DNA of 12,543 bases. It comes from JADJEK01 sp052034255. Lineage in GTDB: Bacteria; Planctomycetota; B15-G4; JADJEK01. The stretch spans positions 1-12,543 of the forward strand of contig JBPOIU010000186.1 in assembly GCA_052034255.1 (NCBI GenBank). The letters are read 5' to 3'. A program made the position numbers and the translations under genes. The notes beneath the pieces are model-generated. The model was given only the letters and a program-made list of their open reading frames with translations, had not been told where the DNA came from and made no database searches. Shown in pieces: positions 5,561 through 12,543 of this stretch (its first letter is position 1; every line of letters starts with the position of its first letter).

Positions 5561-6930
5561 ATGTCCTGTCCGTTCTGGTGCAGCACGAGCGCGGCGACGC
5601 GATCTTCGTCGTCGAGTTCGAACGTGATGACTGCGTCGACCACGCGGTAACGGAACTTCGCGTCGCTCTCGGGATAGACGCGGAACGCCGGTTGGCCCGT
5701 GAGTTGGACGAAGAGCGCGTCGTCCTCCAGCGTGACCGCGATCCAATTCACCGGGTTCAATCGATACCTGCCGACGTAGCTCGCGAGCGTCGCGCGATCG
5801 ACGTCGACCGGCGGTGGGATCGGCAGCGGATCGACCTTCTCGCCGGCCGCGAGTTTCACCACGCCGATCGCGAACGCGTCGACGATCGAGGACGCCGCGT
5901 TCGCGAGCACGATCACCGCGAGATCGTGTTTTGGCGCAACGCCGAAGAACGCGTGGTAGCCGCCCGTCTGACCGTTGTGCCAACGCGCGCCGTCGCCGCG
6001 GAGATGCCAACCCAGCGCGACGCCGCCCTCGGGCACGCCCGGCAGCTCCGCGCGCTTCGCGTGCGTGAACGCCAGTGCTTTGCGAACGGGATCGTTCGTC
6101 GTGTCCTTCTCCGCCGCGAGGTCCGCTTCCGCGAACGTCAGCATGTCGTCGACGGTCGAGCGGATCGCTCCCGCACCCGCGAGCGCGTCGAACGACCAGT
6201 CGTGATCGGGGCGCAGATCGACGGTGTACGGCGGCGCGAACCGCGCGCGTTGGTCGGCGGAGAGATCGAGCGTCGTGTCATGCATGCGAAGCGGTGACGT
6301 GATGCGCTCGGAGAGCAACGAGGCGTAGTTCCCCGAGTGCGTGACGTCGACGACGATCTGCCCGAGCAAGCCAACCGCGAGGTTCGAGTACTCGTACTCC
6401 GCGCCCGGCGCGCGCGTCAGCACGATGTTCTCGAGGTCGAGGAACAGGCGCGCGCGGTCGTAGCCCTTGAAGGGGTCGCCGAGGTCGGGGGGCAGCCAGT
6501 TCGGCGGCATGCGCGGCAACGCGGAGCGATGCGTCGACAACTGCGTGAGCGTGATGCCGACGCCGTCGAACTCGGGCGCGTCGGAATCCTCGGGCACGAA
6601 CTTCGCCAGTGGGTCGTCGATCGACAACAGGCCGCGCAGATGCGCGTCGGCGAGCAGAGTCGCGGTGAAGACCTTCGAGATCGAACCGATCTCGTACAGC
6701 GTGTCGGAAGTCGGCACGCCCTCGGCGTCGAGTCGCACCCGACCGACGCCGAGCGTGATGCGCTCGCCGCCCTTCAAGATGCCGATCGCCATGCCCGGGA
6801 CGTGCCCGCCGTCGAGCAGCGGCTGCGCCAGCGCTCGAATGTCCGGTCCGAGTTCCTCGAGTCCCGCGACCGCGCACGGCGGTGCCGTGACCAAGGCGAT
6901 GCATGCCAGAGCGAACGACGAGGTCGACAT
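5542..6930 (-). CDS. Exported serine hydrolase, beta-lactamase class C / penicillin-binding-protein-like
   Basis: A 462-residue protein of the Pfam Beta-lactamase (class C, AmpC/DD-peptidase/EstB) superfamily. The three catalytic signatures are present: S83-I-S-K86 (acyl nucleophile and general base), Y181-S-N183, and H318-N-G320 inside HNGQTGG, which takes the place of KTG. An N-terminal hydrophobic stretch ends in A-V-A|G around residue 22, consistent with export, though there is no Lys or Arg before it. Residues about 375-462 form an extra beta-rich C-terminal domain (A-S-Y-V-G-R-Y-R-L and a V-x-F-E-L-D strand), as in many family members with a lipocalin-like or DUF3471-like tail. AGGA 6 bases before the ATG supports the start. 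Members include esterases, D-amino-acid peptidases and true beta-lactamases; nothing here singles out a substrate, so antibiotic resistance should not be assumed. The gene is convergent with paralog B and divergent from the glycosyltransferase. Confidence 0.92.
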   Translation of the reverse strand: MSTSSFALACIALVTAPPCAVAGLEELGPDIRALAQPLLDGGHVPGMAIGILKGGERITLGVGRVRLDAEGVPTSDTLYEIGSISKVFTATLLADAHLRGLLSIDDPLAKFVPEDSDAPEFDGVGITLTQLSTHRSALPRMPPNWLPPDLGDPFKGYDRARLFLDLENIVLTRAPGAEYEYSNLAVGLLGQIVVDVTHSGNYASLLSERITSPLRMHDTTLDLSADQRARFAPPYTVDLRPDHDWSFDALAGAGAIRSTVDDMLTFAEADLAAEKDTTNDPVRKALAFTHAKRAELPGVPEGGVALGWHLRGDGARWHNGQTGGYHAFFGVAPKHDLAVIVLANAASSIVDAFAIGVVKLAAGEKVDPLPIPPPVDVDRATLASYVGRYRLNPVNWIAVTLEDDALFVQLTGQPAFRVYPESDAKFRYRVVDAVITFELDDEDRVAALVLHQNGQDMRAPRE

Positions 6931-6942
6931 TCGATTCCTTCG

Positions 6943-6954
6943 GCTCCGCGGAGC
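6943..6954. repeat. 12-bp palindrome in the divergent hydrolase/glycosyltransferase spacer
   Basis: GCTCCGCGGAGC is perfectly palindromic and lies 12 bases upstream of the serine hydrolase start, in the 86-base spacer 6931-7016. It falls in the hydrolase 5' leader just before the AGGA ribosome site, and could be an operator or a small leader hairpin. No clear promoter hexamers were found in the spacer. Confidence 0.4.
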
Positions 6955-7016
6955 GCTGCGAACCCATGAGCGCGGCTACGCTACCAACCATTCCGATGCT
7001 CCCGACGAGTCCGCGG

Positions 7017-8285
7017 ATGCGCATTCAATTCGTGACGATCGGCAGCTTCGGTGACGTCAACCCGTTCATCGCGCTCGGGCTCGAAGCACGCCAGCGCGGT
7101 CATGCGGTGCAAGTGGTTGGCCCGGCGTGGTTCGCCGCGCACGTGACCGGCGTAGGGCTGGAGTTCGCGCCGCTCGGCGAAGTCCGCGAGCTCGGCGCGA
7201 TCATCCGCGAACGCAAGCTGATGCATGGCATGCGTTCGGGCGATCGCGTCATGCAGATGATCTTGGACGAGACGCCGCGCTGCATCGCCGACCTGCGCGC
7301 CGCAACGGACGCGTTCCGTCCCGACGTCGTCGTCGCGCATCGCATCGCGTTCGGCGCGCGTTGGGTCGCGCAGCAGCGCGCGGTGCCGTACGTCGGCATC
7401 GATCTCGCGCCGCTCGTGTGGTTCTCGAAGCGCGATCCGATTCCCGCGATGCAGACCGGACCCGGCCGCGTCAACGCTTGGTTCGCGCGCGTGCTGGGGC
7501 CGCCGATGTGGCGCCTACTGCGCGGTCGCGTCGACGGGCGACTGAACGCGATCCGACGACGACTCGGCCTGCCGCACGAGCGCAGCCCGTGGGAGCGCGA
7601 TGCCGAGGTCGCGGCCGCGACGCTCGGGCTGTGGTCGCCCGCGTTTCGGCCGCCGCATGGCGACGATCCCGTGCGCTCCTGCATCACCGGCTTCGTGTTC
7701 CACGATGCGCGCGCGGATGCGGCCGCGCCGAGCGACGTCGAGCGCTTCCTCGCCGCGGGTACGCCGCCGATCGTGTTCGCGCTCGGCTCGACGGCCGTGT
7801 TCAACGCCGGCGATTTCTACGAGGTCGCCGCGCGCGCGTGCGAGCGCATGGGGCGGCGCGGCCTGTTGCTCGTCGGACCGAACGAGAACGCGCCGAAGGA
7901 CCTGCCGGGCGAGGTCGCGGCGTTCGGGTACGCGCCGTACTCCACCGTGTTCCCGCGCGCCGCCGCCGTCGTCGTGCATGGCGGCATCGGTTCGACGGCG
8001 CAGGGCTTGCGCGCCGGCGTGCCGACGCTCGTCGTGCCGTTCGCGCACGACCAGTTCAACAACGGCGTGCGCGTCCACGCCCTCGGTGTCGGGGGGACGT
8101 TGCCGCGCTCCCGCGTGCGCGTCGAATCGATGGTGTCGGCACTGCGGCCGCTGGTCGAAGATCACCGCGTCCGCGAGCGGGCGCAACGACTGCGCTCCGA
8201 ACTCGCTCGCGAGCGCGGCGAAGGGTGCGCGTTGGACGTCATCGAGTCCGTCGTCGCGAACGCGCGCGCGAGCGCGTCACTGTGA
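7017..8285 (+). CDS. Glycosyltransferase, GT1/GT28-type (UGT/sterol glucosyltransferase-like) GT-B fold
   Basis: A 422-residue probable nucleotide-sugar-dependent transferase with two Rossmann-like domains. The N-terminal acceptor domain opens with M-R-I-Q-F-V-T-I-G-S-F-G-D13-V-N-P-F-I-A-L-G, the GDVxPF signature of the Glyco_transf_28 N-terminal domain and sterol-type glucosyltransferases. The donor-binding domain carries H321-G-G-I-G-S-T then A-G-V-P-T-L-V-V-P-F-A-H-D-Q-F-N-N, equivalent to the UGT/MGT signature. No signal peptide or membrane helix is visible, so it should be cytoplasmic or peripheral. The acceptor could be a lipid, a polyketide-like metabolite or a sterol-like molecule; the sequence does not say. 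Start: 7017 begins the conserved fold, but in-frame ATGs exist at 6966 (a GGAG 12 bases before it) and 6996. The intervening residues look non-conserved and have weak third-position G/C bias, so 7017 is preferred with moderate confidence. The last 9 bases overlap the convergent peptidase gene. Confidence 0.88.
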   Translation: MRIQFVTIGSFGDVNPFIALGLEARQRGHAVQVVGPAWFAAHVTGVGLEFAPLGEVRELGAIIRERKLMHGMRSGDRVMQMILDETPRCIADLRAATDAFRPDVVVAHRIAFGARWVAQQRAVPYVGIDLAPLVWFSKRDPIPAMQTGPGRVNAWFARVLGPPMWRLLRGRVDGRLNAIRRRLGLPHERSPWERDAEVAAATLGLWSPAFRPPHGDDPVRSCITGFVFHDARADAAAPSDVERFLAAGTPPIVFALGSTAVFNAGDFYEVAARACERMGRRGLLLVGPNENAPKDLPGEVAAFGYAPYSTVFPRAAAVVVHGGIGSTAQGLRAGVPTLVVPFAHDQFNNGVRVHALGVGGTLPRSRVRVESMVSALRPLVEDHRVRERAQRLRSELARERGEGCALDVIESVVANARASASL

Positions 8286-10748
8286 GCGCGCGCGGCCGTC
8301 CAGGATCGCGCGGAACAGCAGGTTGTAGGTGCCCTGTGACCAGCCGCGGTAATGCGGCCGGAACGCGAACAGGTGCACTCGTCCGGCGCCGACCTTCGCG
8401 CGCATCCACGCTGCCTGTCCGGCGATCGTCTCGGGCTTCTTGATCCAGCCGGACAGCAGCAGGTTCGATTTCGCGAAGCGCAGCAGCGTGTCGATGCGCG
8501 CGTCGTCGTTCACGTCCTTGTCCTTGCCATCGGTCTTCTTCAGGGCGAACGCCGACGATCCGGCGAAGAACGCGGCGACCGTCGGTTGCAAACCCGCAGT
8601 GAAGAAACTGCGGTCGTCGACCGGCGTTGTCGCGAGCACGCTGCCGGGGCACGCGAACTCGGCGGCGTCCTTGCCGCGCGCGACGTCCTCGAGCGGCAAC
8701 TGGAACAAGTCGATCGCCCAGCGCGCGGAACCGTCCATCGTCACCAACGTGCCGCCGCGCCGCACGAACTCGGCGATCGCGTGCGCTCCTTCGGGGGCGA
8801 GCCCTTCGGCGTAGGGCTCGTGGATCGAGCCCTTCGCGCGGCCGCGATCGAGCTCGCGCGCCGACACGTCGGGCAACACGAGGACGTCGATGAACTCGTG
8901 CAAGCGGCCGGCGCGGATCTGCTCGTTACGCACGCGCACGTACGGCACGCCGAACGTGTCGAACACGTAGCGCATCCAGCCTTCGTCCATGCTGGTCGAC
9001 CACGGCGCGTACAGGCCGATCCGCGGCAGCGTCACGATCTGCGTCTTCGCGCCATTCGTCGGCGCGGACCAGCGCCCGTCGGCGTCGACGTCGACCTTCA
9101 CCCCCTGACCTTTCGTCAGTGCTCCGAACAACGCGCGCCAGTGATCGCTGTCACCGAGGTTCAGCGTCGTCGACGGGTCCTGGCGCGCGAAACCAGCCAG
9201 CGCTTCCGTGGTCGTCTTCGCCGGGACGAGCTTTGCGTCGTGCGCGCGGACGACTTCGACGCGATCGACGCCCATCAGCAACGGCAGCGTCCAGCCCGCG
9301 ACGTCGTACGGCGCGTCGCCTTCGGGGTAGCGCTGGACCTCGAACAGATCGCGTACGTGTGTCGAGTACGGCTGATCGGCGCGAATCACGATCGAGCCCG
9401 CGGGCCACGTGCGTCCGTCCGCGGCGAACTCGGCTTGCGCGACCGACAGTTCGACGCCGGATGCGATCAAGTTGTCGACGAGCCGCGCCGTCGCCCCCGG
9501 ATCGGGTTGAGTGGACGGCAGGATCCACGCGATCGGCGCTTCGTCGACGTTCAACGTCGATGCGCGCTCCGCGGCGCCGAGCACGCTCTCGAGCCAGAGG
9601 CGCGGTTCACGCGCGATGCTCGACAGCAGCGAATTGGCGAACGCGTGCTCGTAGTCGATGATGTCGCGGATCCGCCACCAACCGCCGGGCCACGGATCGA
9701 GGAAGCGGTGCGCGGGCGCGTAGTCGCCGCCGCCCGGCATGCGCAATTCGGACGGACGCAGGAATACGGGCGACGCGAGGTCGACGGAGGCGGCTTCGGT
9801 CAGCAGGCCGATCATGTTGTGGCGGACGGGCACGTTGCGGTTGCCACCGTTCCACCACATGTCGAAGGTCACGCCGGTGGCGACGCCGCGGATGCCGCCG
9901 CGCGTCATGTCGTGGACGGCGCGCGAGCACAGCGAATCGATCGCGGCCATCACGCCGGGGTCGAGGTTCGGACCCAGCGGATCACGGAACGGCGGCACGA
10001 ACATGCGTTCGCCGTTCTGGCCTTGTTGATGGACGTCCCAATACACCTGCGGGAACCACTCGGTGTAGAGCAGGCGCGTCACGATCCGCGTCTCTTCGAG
10101 GTTCAGCATGAACCAGTCGCGGTTGTTGTCGTGGCCGGCGTAGCGCTGATACAGCTCAAGCATGCCGCTCGCTTCGAGCGGGGTGCCGACGGTCTTGCGA
10201 TACCAGGACACGATCGAATCGAGACCGTCGGGGTTCGTGCAGGGCAGGATCACCGTGACCATCGAGTCGCGGGCGCTCTTGAACGGTTCGGCGTCGGACG
10301 TCGCGAGGCGGTGGGCGAGCTCCATGCCGAACTGCGGCGCGGCGGTCTCGTTCGAGTGCATCGCCAGCGACAGGAACAAGAACGGCTTCGCCGTGCGCAA
10401 CAGGTTCTCCCGTTCGGGAGCGGTCAGGCCGCGCGGATCGGCGATGCGGCGCGCCAGCGCTTTCAGCAGCGGCAGCTTCTGGATGTTCTCCTCGGACGAG
10501 ATCGCGCAGACCAGGAAGTCGCGGCCTTCGGTCGTCTTGCCGACGGTGTCGGTGACGACGCGCGGCGACTCGCTCGCGAGTTTCGTGTAGTAGCTCGAGA
10601 CTTCGGTCCAGTCCGCCAACTCGAAGTCGCGGCCGACGGGGCGACCGAGGTGCGCCTCGGGTGACGTCACGGTGGGTGGTGCGTCCTGCGCGACGCCGAT
10701 CGACGCCAGGAACGAGGTCACGCAAACGACGAGGGATGCGCGATGCAT
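8277..10748 (-). CDS. Exported M14-type zinc carboxypeptidase with glutamine-amidotransferase-like C-terminal region
   Basis: An 823-residue secreted metallopeptidase. A signal peptide covers residues 1-20 (cleavage expected at G-V-A|Q). The M14 domain spans about 45-370, with H131-S-N-E134 and H240 (W-D-V-H-Q-Q-G) as zinc ligands, substrate-binding N209-R210 in D-N-N-R-D-W-F, an N-P-D-G motif at 172-175, and E318 in G-L-L-T-E-A-A-S as the likely catalytic glutamate. The remaining 450 residues are much longer than a plain carboxypeptidase. Residues about 575-690 look like a class I amidotransferase-like fold (R-I-G-L-Y-A-P-W, D-V-L-V-L-P-D, G-G-T-L-V-T-M-D-G-S), as in large M14 proteins of Bacteroidota and Planctomycetota, and no catalytic Cys is evident there. 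The start at 10748 begins the signal peptide and has GGAG 8 bases upstream; the frame extends further to 10994 without family features. It probably trims peptides outside the cytoplasmic membrane; specificity is unknown. Confidence 0.92.
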   Translation of the reverse strand: MHRASLVVCVTSFLASIGVAQDAPPTVTSPEAHLGRPVGRDFELADWTEVSSYYTKLASESPRVVTDTVGKTTEGRDFLVCAISSEENIQKLPLLKALARRIADPRGLTAPERENLLRTAKPFLFLSLAMHSNETAAPQFGMELAHRLATSDAEPFKSARDSMVTVILPCTNPDGLDSIVSWYRKTVGTPLEASGMLELYQRYAGHDNNRDWFMLNLEETRIVTRLLYTEWFPQVYWDVHQQGQNGERMFVPPFRDPLGPNLDPGVMAAIDSLCSRAVHDMTRGGIRGVATGVTFDMWWNGGNRNVPVRHNMIGLLTEAASVDLASPVFLRPSELRMPGGGDYAPAHRFLDPWPGGWWRIRDIIDYEHAFANSLLSSIAREPRLWLESVLGAAERASTLNVDEAPIAWILPSTQPDPGATARLVDNLIASGVELSVAQAEFAADGRTWPAGSIVIRADQPYSTHVRDLFEVQRYPEGDAPYDVAGWTLPLLMGVDRVEVVRAHDAKLVPAKTTTEALAGFARQDPSTTLNLGDSDHWRALFGALTKGQGVKVDVDADGRWSAPTNGAKTQIVTLPRIGLYAPWSTSMDEGWMRYVFDTFGVPYVRVRNEQIRAGRLHEFIDVLVLPDVSARELDRGRAKGSIHEPYAEGLAPEGAHAIAEFVRRGGTLVTMDGSARWAIDLFQLPLEDVARGKDAAEFACPGSVLATTPVDDRSFFTAGLQPTVAAFFAGSSAFALKKTDGKDKDVNDDARIDTLLRFAKSNLLLSGWIKKPETIAGQAAWMRAKVGAGRVHLFAFRPHYRGWSQGTYNLLFRAILDGRARSQ

Positions 10749-10752
10749 CGAG

Positions 10753-10792
10753 GGGCTCCGCGAAGGGGATTGCGCGGGAGCATACGGAGCCC
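10753..10792. repeat. 8-bp inverted repeat with 24-base spacer over the peptidase ribosome site
   Basis: GGGCTCCG (10753-10760) and CGGAGCCC (10785-10792) are perfect complements. In the minus-strand mRNA of the M14 gene, the arm next to the ATG contains the GGAG ribosome site, so the stem could hide it. It could equally be an operator in the 112-base divergent spacer 10749-10860. I found no convincing -35/-10 pair on either strand of that spacer. Confidence 0.4.
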
Positions 10793-10848
10793 ATCGCACA
10801 CTGGGATGTCCGTTCGCGCGCGACGTCGATACCCTTGGCCCGAACGAC

Positions 10849-10854
10849 GGAGGA
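10849..10854 (+). promoter_or_regulatory. Shine-Dalgarno sequence fixing the start of the DUF4932-type gene
   Basis: GGAGGA lies 6 bases before the ATG at 10861. It rules out the longer in-frame reading from 10672, which would run through the divergent spacer and into the peptidase gene. Confidence 0.85.
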
Positions 10855-10860
10855 CCGCGC

Positions 10861-12264
10861 ATGCTCGTGTCCGTGCTGTTGTGTGTGTTGGCCGGTGATC
10901 CCGCGGCGGCGCGCCCGTCGATCCACGTGAGCGTCGACGCTCGTGTCGAGCTGTTTTGCATCGTCGCGAGACTCGCGGGCGACCCGCAGTTCAACTCGGA
11001 TCGCGCCGAGTCGCCCTATGCGGACGCGGTCGAGGATTGGTTCGACGCATACCGCGACCATCCGGCGGTCGCCTACGCGCGGCGGCTGCGGGCGGAGCAC
11101 GGCATCACGTACAACGCGGTGCCGGACCTCGCGATCCATTGCGATGACGTCTCGACGCTCGTTCCGCTGCTTCCTCTGGAGCCGCGGCCGGCACGTCTCG
11201 ACGCGCGCTGGACCGAGCCGGTCGCGACCGAGTACCTCGGCCATTTGCGGGCGTTCGTCGTCGACACGCGCTTCGAGGAGTTCTTCGCCTCGCAGGCGGA
11301 TCGGTACGCGCGGACCGCGGAGCGACTCGAGCAACGTTTGGCCGACGCGGCGATCGAGGAGTGGGTCACGGCGTACTTCGGCGCCAAAGCGGAGGGAGCG
11401 ACGTTCACCGTTGTGCCGTCGCTGCTGAACGGGCCGAACAACTACGGCTGCGGCGTCGAGTTCCCCGATGGCCGTCTCCTGCTCTCGCCCGTGATGGGCA
11501 TCTGGAGCTGGGACGACGACGGCATCGGCAACTTCGGCCCCGAGCACGTGCCGACGGTCGTCCATGAATTCACGCACAACTTCGCGAACCCGGTCATCGA
11601 TCGACACGCGGATGCGTTCGAGGCCGCGGGCCGCAAGCTGTTCAAGACTCAGCAGCGCGCGATGGAGATGCAGGCGTATCCGTCGTGGCGGATCATGCTC
11701 TACGAGTCGCTCGTGCGGGCCTGCGTGAATCGCTACGTCGCCGAACACCAAGGTGCGGACGCGGCTCGTGCCGACGCGGCGGACAACGCGCGGCGAGGGT
11801 TCACGTGGACGGCGGACTTCGCGGCGTTGCTCGAGGAGTACGAGGCCGATCGCGCGACGTACTCCGACCTCGACGCGTTCGCGCCGCGCATCGCCGCGTG
11901 GTTCGTCGAGCAGGCCGAGCACGTGAAGCAGGTCGAGGCGACGGCGCCGCGCGTCGTGTCGATCGAGCCGGCGAACGGTGCGACCGACGTCGATGCCACG
12001 ACGACCGCGATCCGTGTGACCTTCGATCGGAAGATGGCGAACGGCTTCTCGTTCGTCCTCGTCGGCGTGAAGTCGGACTTCCCGCCGACGTCGGGACCGC
12101 CGACGTGGGACGCATCCCGTCGCGTCGTCACGTTGCCGGTGAAGCTCGAGCCGGGTCGCACCTACCGCTACGGTTTGAACGGTGGTTCGTTCCAATCGTT
12201 CCAGTCGGTCGACGGTACACCGCTCGCGCCGGTAGTCGTCGAGTTCACGACGGCGTCGAGGTGA
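10861..12264 (+). CDS. DUF4932-type putative metallopeptidase with C-terminal Ig-like (Big_5/SbsA-like) domain
   Basis: A 467-residue protein with a short hydrophobic N-terminus (about 1-18) that may be a signal peptide, though it lacks an early Lys/Arg. Residues about 26-330 resemble DUF4932: an E-L-F-C-I-V-A-R-L-A-G helix, then D-H-P-A-V-x-Y-A-R-R-L-R, G-I-T-Y-N-A-V, and V-V-H235-E-F-T-H239-N-F-A-N-P. The HEXXH motif is the classic zinc-peptidase signature; E282 in Y-E-S-L-V-R-A is a plausible third ligand by spacing. Residues about 361-464 form an Ig-like domain of the Big_5 type (V-S-I-E-P-A-N-G-A-T-D-V, I-R-V-T-F-D-R-K-M, then L-E-P-G-R-T-Y-R-Y), common in secreted bacterial proteins. 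It could attach the enzyme to the cell surface or to a substrate. The gene is divergent from the M14 peptidase with 112 bases between starts. The proteolytic role is inferred from the motif; to my knowledge the family is little characterised. Confidence 0.85.
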   Translation: MLVSVLLCVLAGDPAAARPSIHVSVDARVELFCIVARLAGDPQFNSDRAESPYADAVEDWFDAYRDHPAVAYARRLRAEHGITYNAVPDLAIHCDDVSTLVPLLPLEPRPARLDARWTEPVATEYLGHLRAFVVDTRFEEFFASQADRYARTAERLEQRLADAAIEEWVTAYFGAKAEGATFTVVPSLLNGPNNYGCGVEFPDGRLLLSPVMGIWSWDDDGIGNFGPEHVPTVVHEFTHNFANPVIDRHADAFEAAGRKLFKTQQRAMEMQAYPSWRIMLYESLVRACVNRYVAEHQGADAARADAADNARRGFTWTADFAALLEEYEADRATYSDLDAFAPRIAAWFVEQAEHVKQVEATAPRVVSIEPANGATDVDATTTAIRVTFDRKMANGFSFVLVGVKSDFPPTSGPPTWDASRRVVTLPVKLEPGRTYRYGLNGGSFQSFQSVDGTPLAPVVVEFTTASR

Positions 12265-12371
12265 AGGGCCCGTGATGCGATGAGCGGAGGGAAGGAAGCC
12301 CGCGATGTCGCTCGGAATGAGGGGACTCGATGACGAGCCGTGTCATTGCGTAATGGACGATCGAATCGAAG

Positions 12372-12511
12372 GCGAGAGCGGTGACCGATCACCGATGACC
12401 GAGACCCGGGGACCGAAGGGGTGCGACCGAGGGTGAGACGCGGTGATTTGGGGTCGAGGGCGAGAGTGACGATCGGTGACCGGTGACCGATCACCGAGAC
12501 CCGGAGACCGA
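12372..12511. repeat. Two diverged copies of an intergenic repeat with a GGTGACCGATCACC core
   Basis: Copy 1 (12372-12416) and copy 2 (12460-12511) lie 88 bases apart. Each starts GCGAGAG, contains CGGTGACCGATCACCG, which can fold as a 6-bp stem with a CCGA loop, and ends with GACCCGG-A/G-GACCGA. Copy 1 has an extra 7 bases (TGACCGA) and copy 2 an extra CGGTGAC. They sit in a 279-base stretch (12265-12543) where I see no gene; a Gly-His-Arg-Ser motif read twice on the minus strand is a by-product of the repeat. A 7-bp GC hairpin (12512-12528) follows. Confidence 0.6.
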
Positions 12512-12543
12512 CGGCGCGCTGCGCGCCGACCGGCCGCGCGGCG

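Noticed and set aside
5542..6930. Calling the serine hydrolase an antibiotic-resistance beta-lactamase.
   Set aside because: The SxxK, YxN and HxG motifs define a broad superfamily that includes esterases and peptidases; there is no specific evidence for beta-lactam hydrolysis.
8352..10664. A 770-codon plus-strand frame opposite the M14 peptidase.
   Set aside because: Its composition is that of an antisense shadow (Arg, Asp, Val, His-rich) with no recognisable motif, whereas the minus strand holds a full peptidase with signal peptide and zinc ligands.
10156..12195. A 679-codon minus-strand frame running under two genes and the divergent spacer.
   Set aside because: It crosses two well-supported genes of opposite orientation, has no domain signature, and is Arg-rich in the shadow pattern.
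12168..12494. A 108-codon minus-strand frame with a recurring Gly-His-Arg-Ser motif.
   Set aside because: The recurrence comes from the intergenic DNA repeat, and the frame overlaps the end of the DUF4932-type gene; no ribosome site or family resemblance.
12372..12511. Possible CRISPR array.
   Set aside because: Only two imperfect copies of different length are present, with an irregular interval and no cas genes.

Overview
The window is GC-rich, densely coding DNA with strong G/C preference at third codon positions. The best guess for its source is a member of the Planctomycetota. The main clue is an extracytoplasmic-function-type sigma factor fused to a membrane segment and a chain of carboxypeptidase-regulatory-like domains, an architecture familiar from that phylum. 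Secreted peptidases and repeat lipoproteins fit the same picture. The assignment is an inference; other high-GC bacteria with large envelopes, such as Myxococcota, are not excluded. No tRNA, rRNA, CRISPR array, insertion sequence or phage gene was seen.

Layout: (1) 1-1904, minus: the sigma factor fusion, open from its ATG to the window edge with no stop in 634 codons. (2) 1954-2676, minus: a HAD-superfamily hydrolase 49 bases upstream of the sigma gene and co-oriented with it. (3) 2677-2966: a 290-base divergent spacer with a 14-bp palindrome. (4) 2967-4106 and 4202-5524, plus: two paralogous lipoproteins built from 16-residue repeats with no gaps between units, separated by a spacer with a 14-bp hairpin. 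(5) 5542-6930, minus: an exported class C beta-lactamase-type serine hydrolase, convergent with the second lipoprotein across a GC hairpin. (6) 7017-8285, plus: a GT1/GT28-type glycosyltransferase. (7) 8277-10748, minus: an exported M14-type zinc carboxypeptidase with a glutamine-amidotransferase-like C-terminal region, overlapping the glycosyltransferase end by 9 bases. (8) 10861-12264, plus: an exported DUF4932-type HEXXH protein with a C-terminal Ig-like domain. (9) 12265-12543: non-coding sequence with two diverged copies of a GGTGACCGATCACC-containing repeat.

Strands alternate almost gene by gene, so apart from the HAD/sigma pair and the lipoprotein pair there is no evidence of one operon. 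What the genes share is location: five products carry export or lipidation signals, the sigma fusion has one membrane segment, and two are peptidases. The neighbourhood reads as an envelope and secreted-protein region rather than a dedicated pathway. The least explained content is the lipoprotein pair and the sigma fusion.
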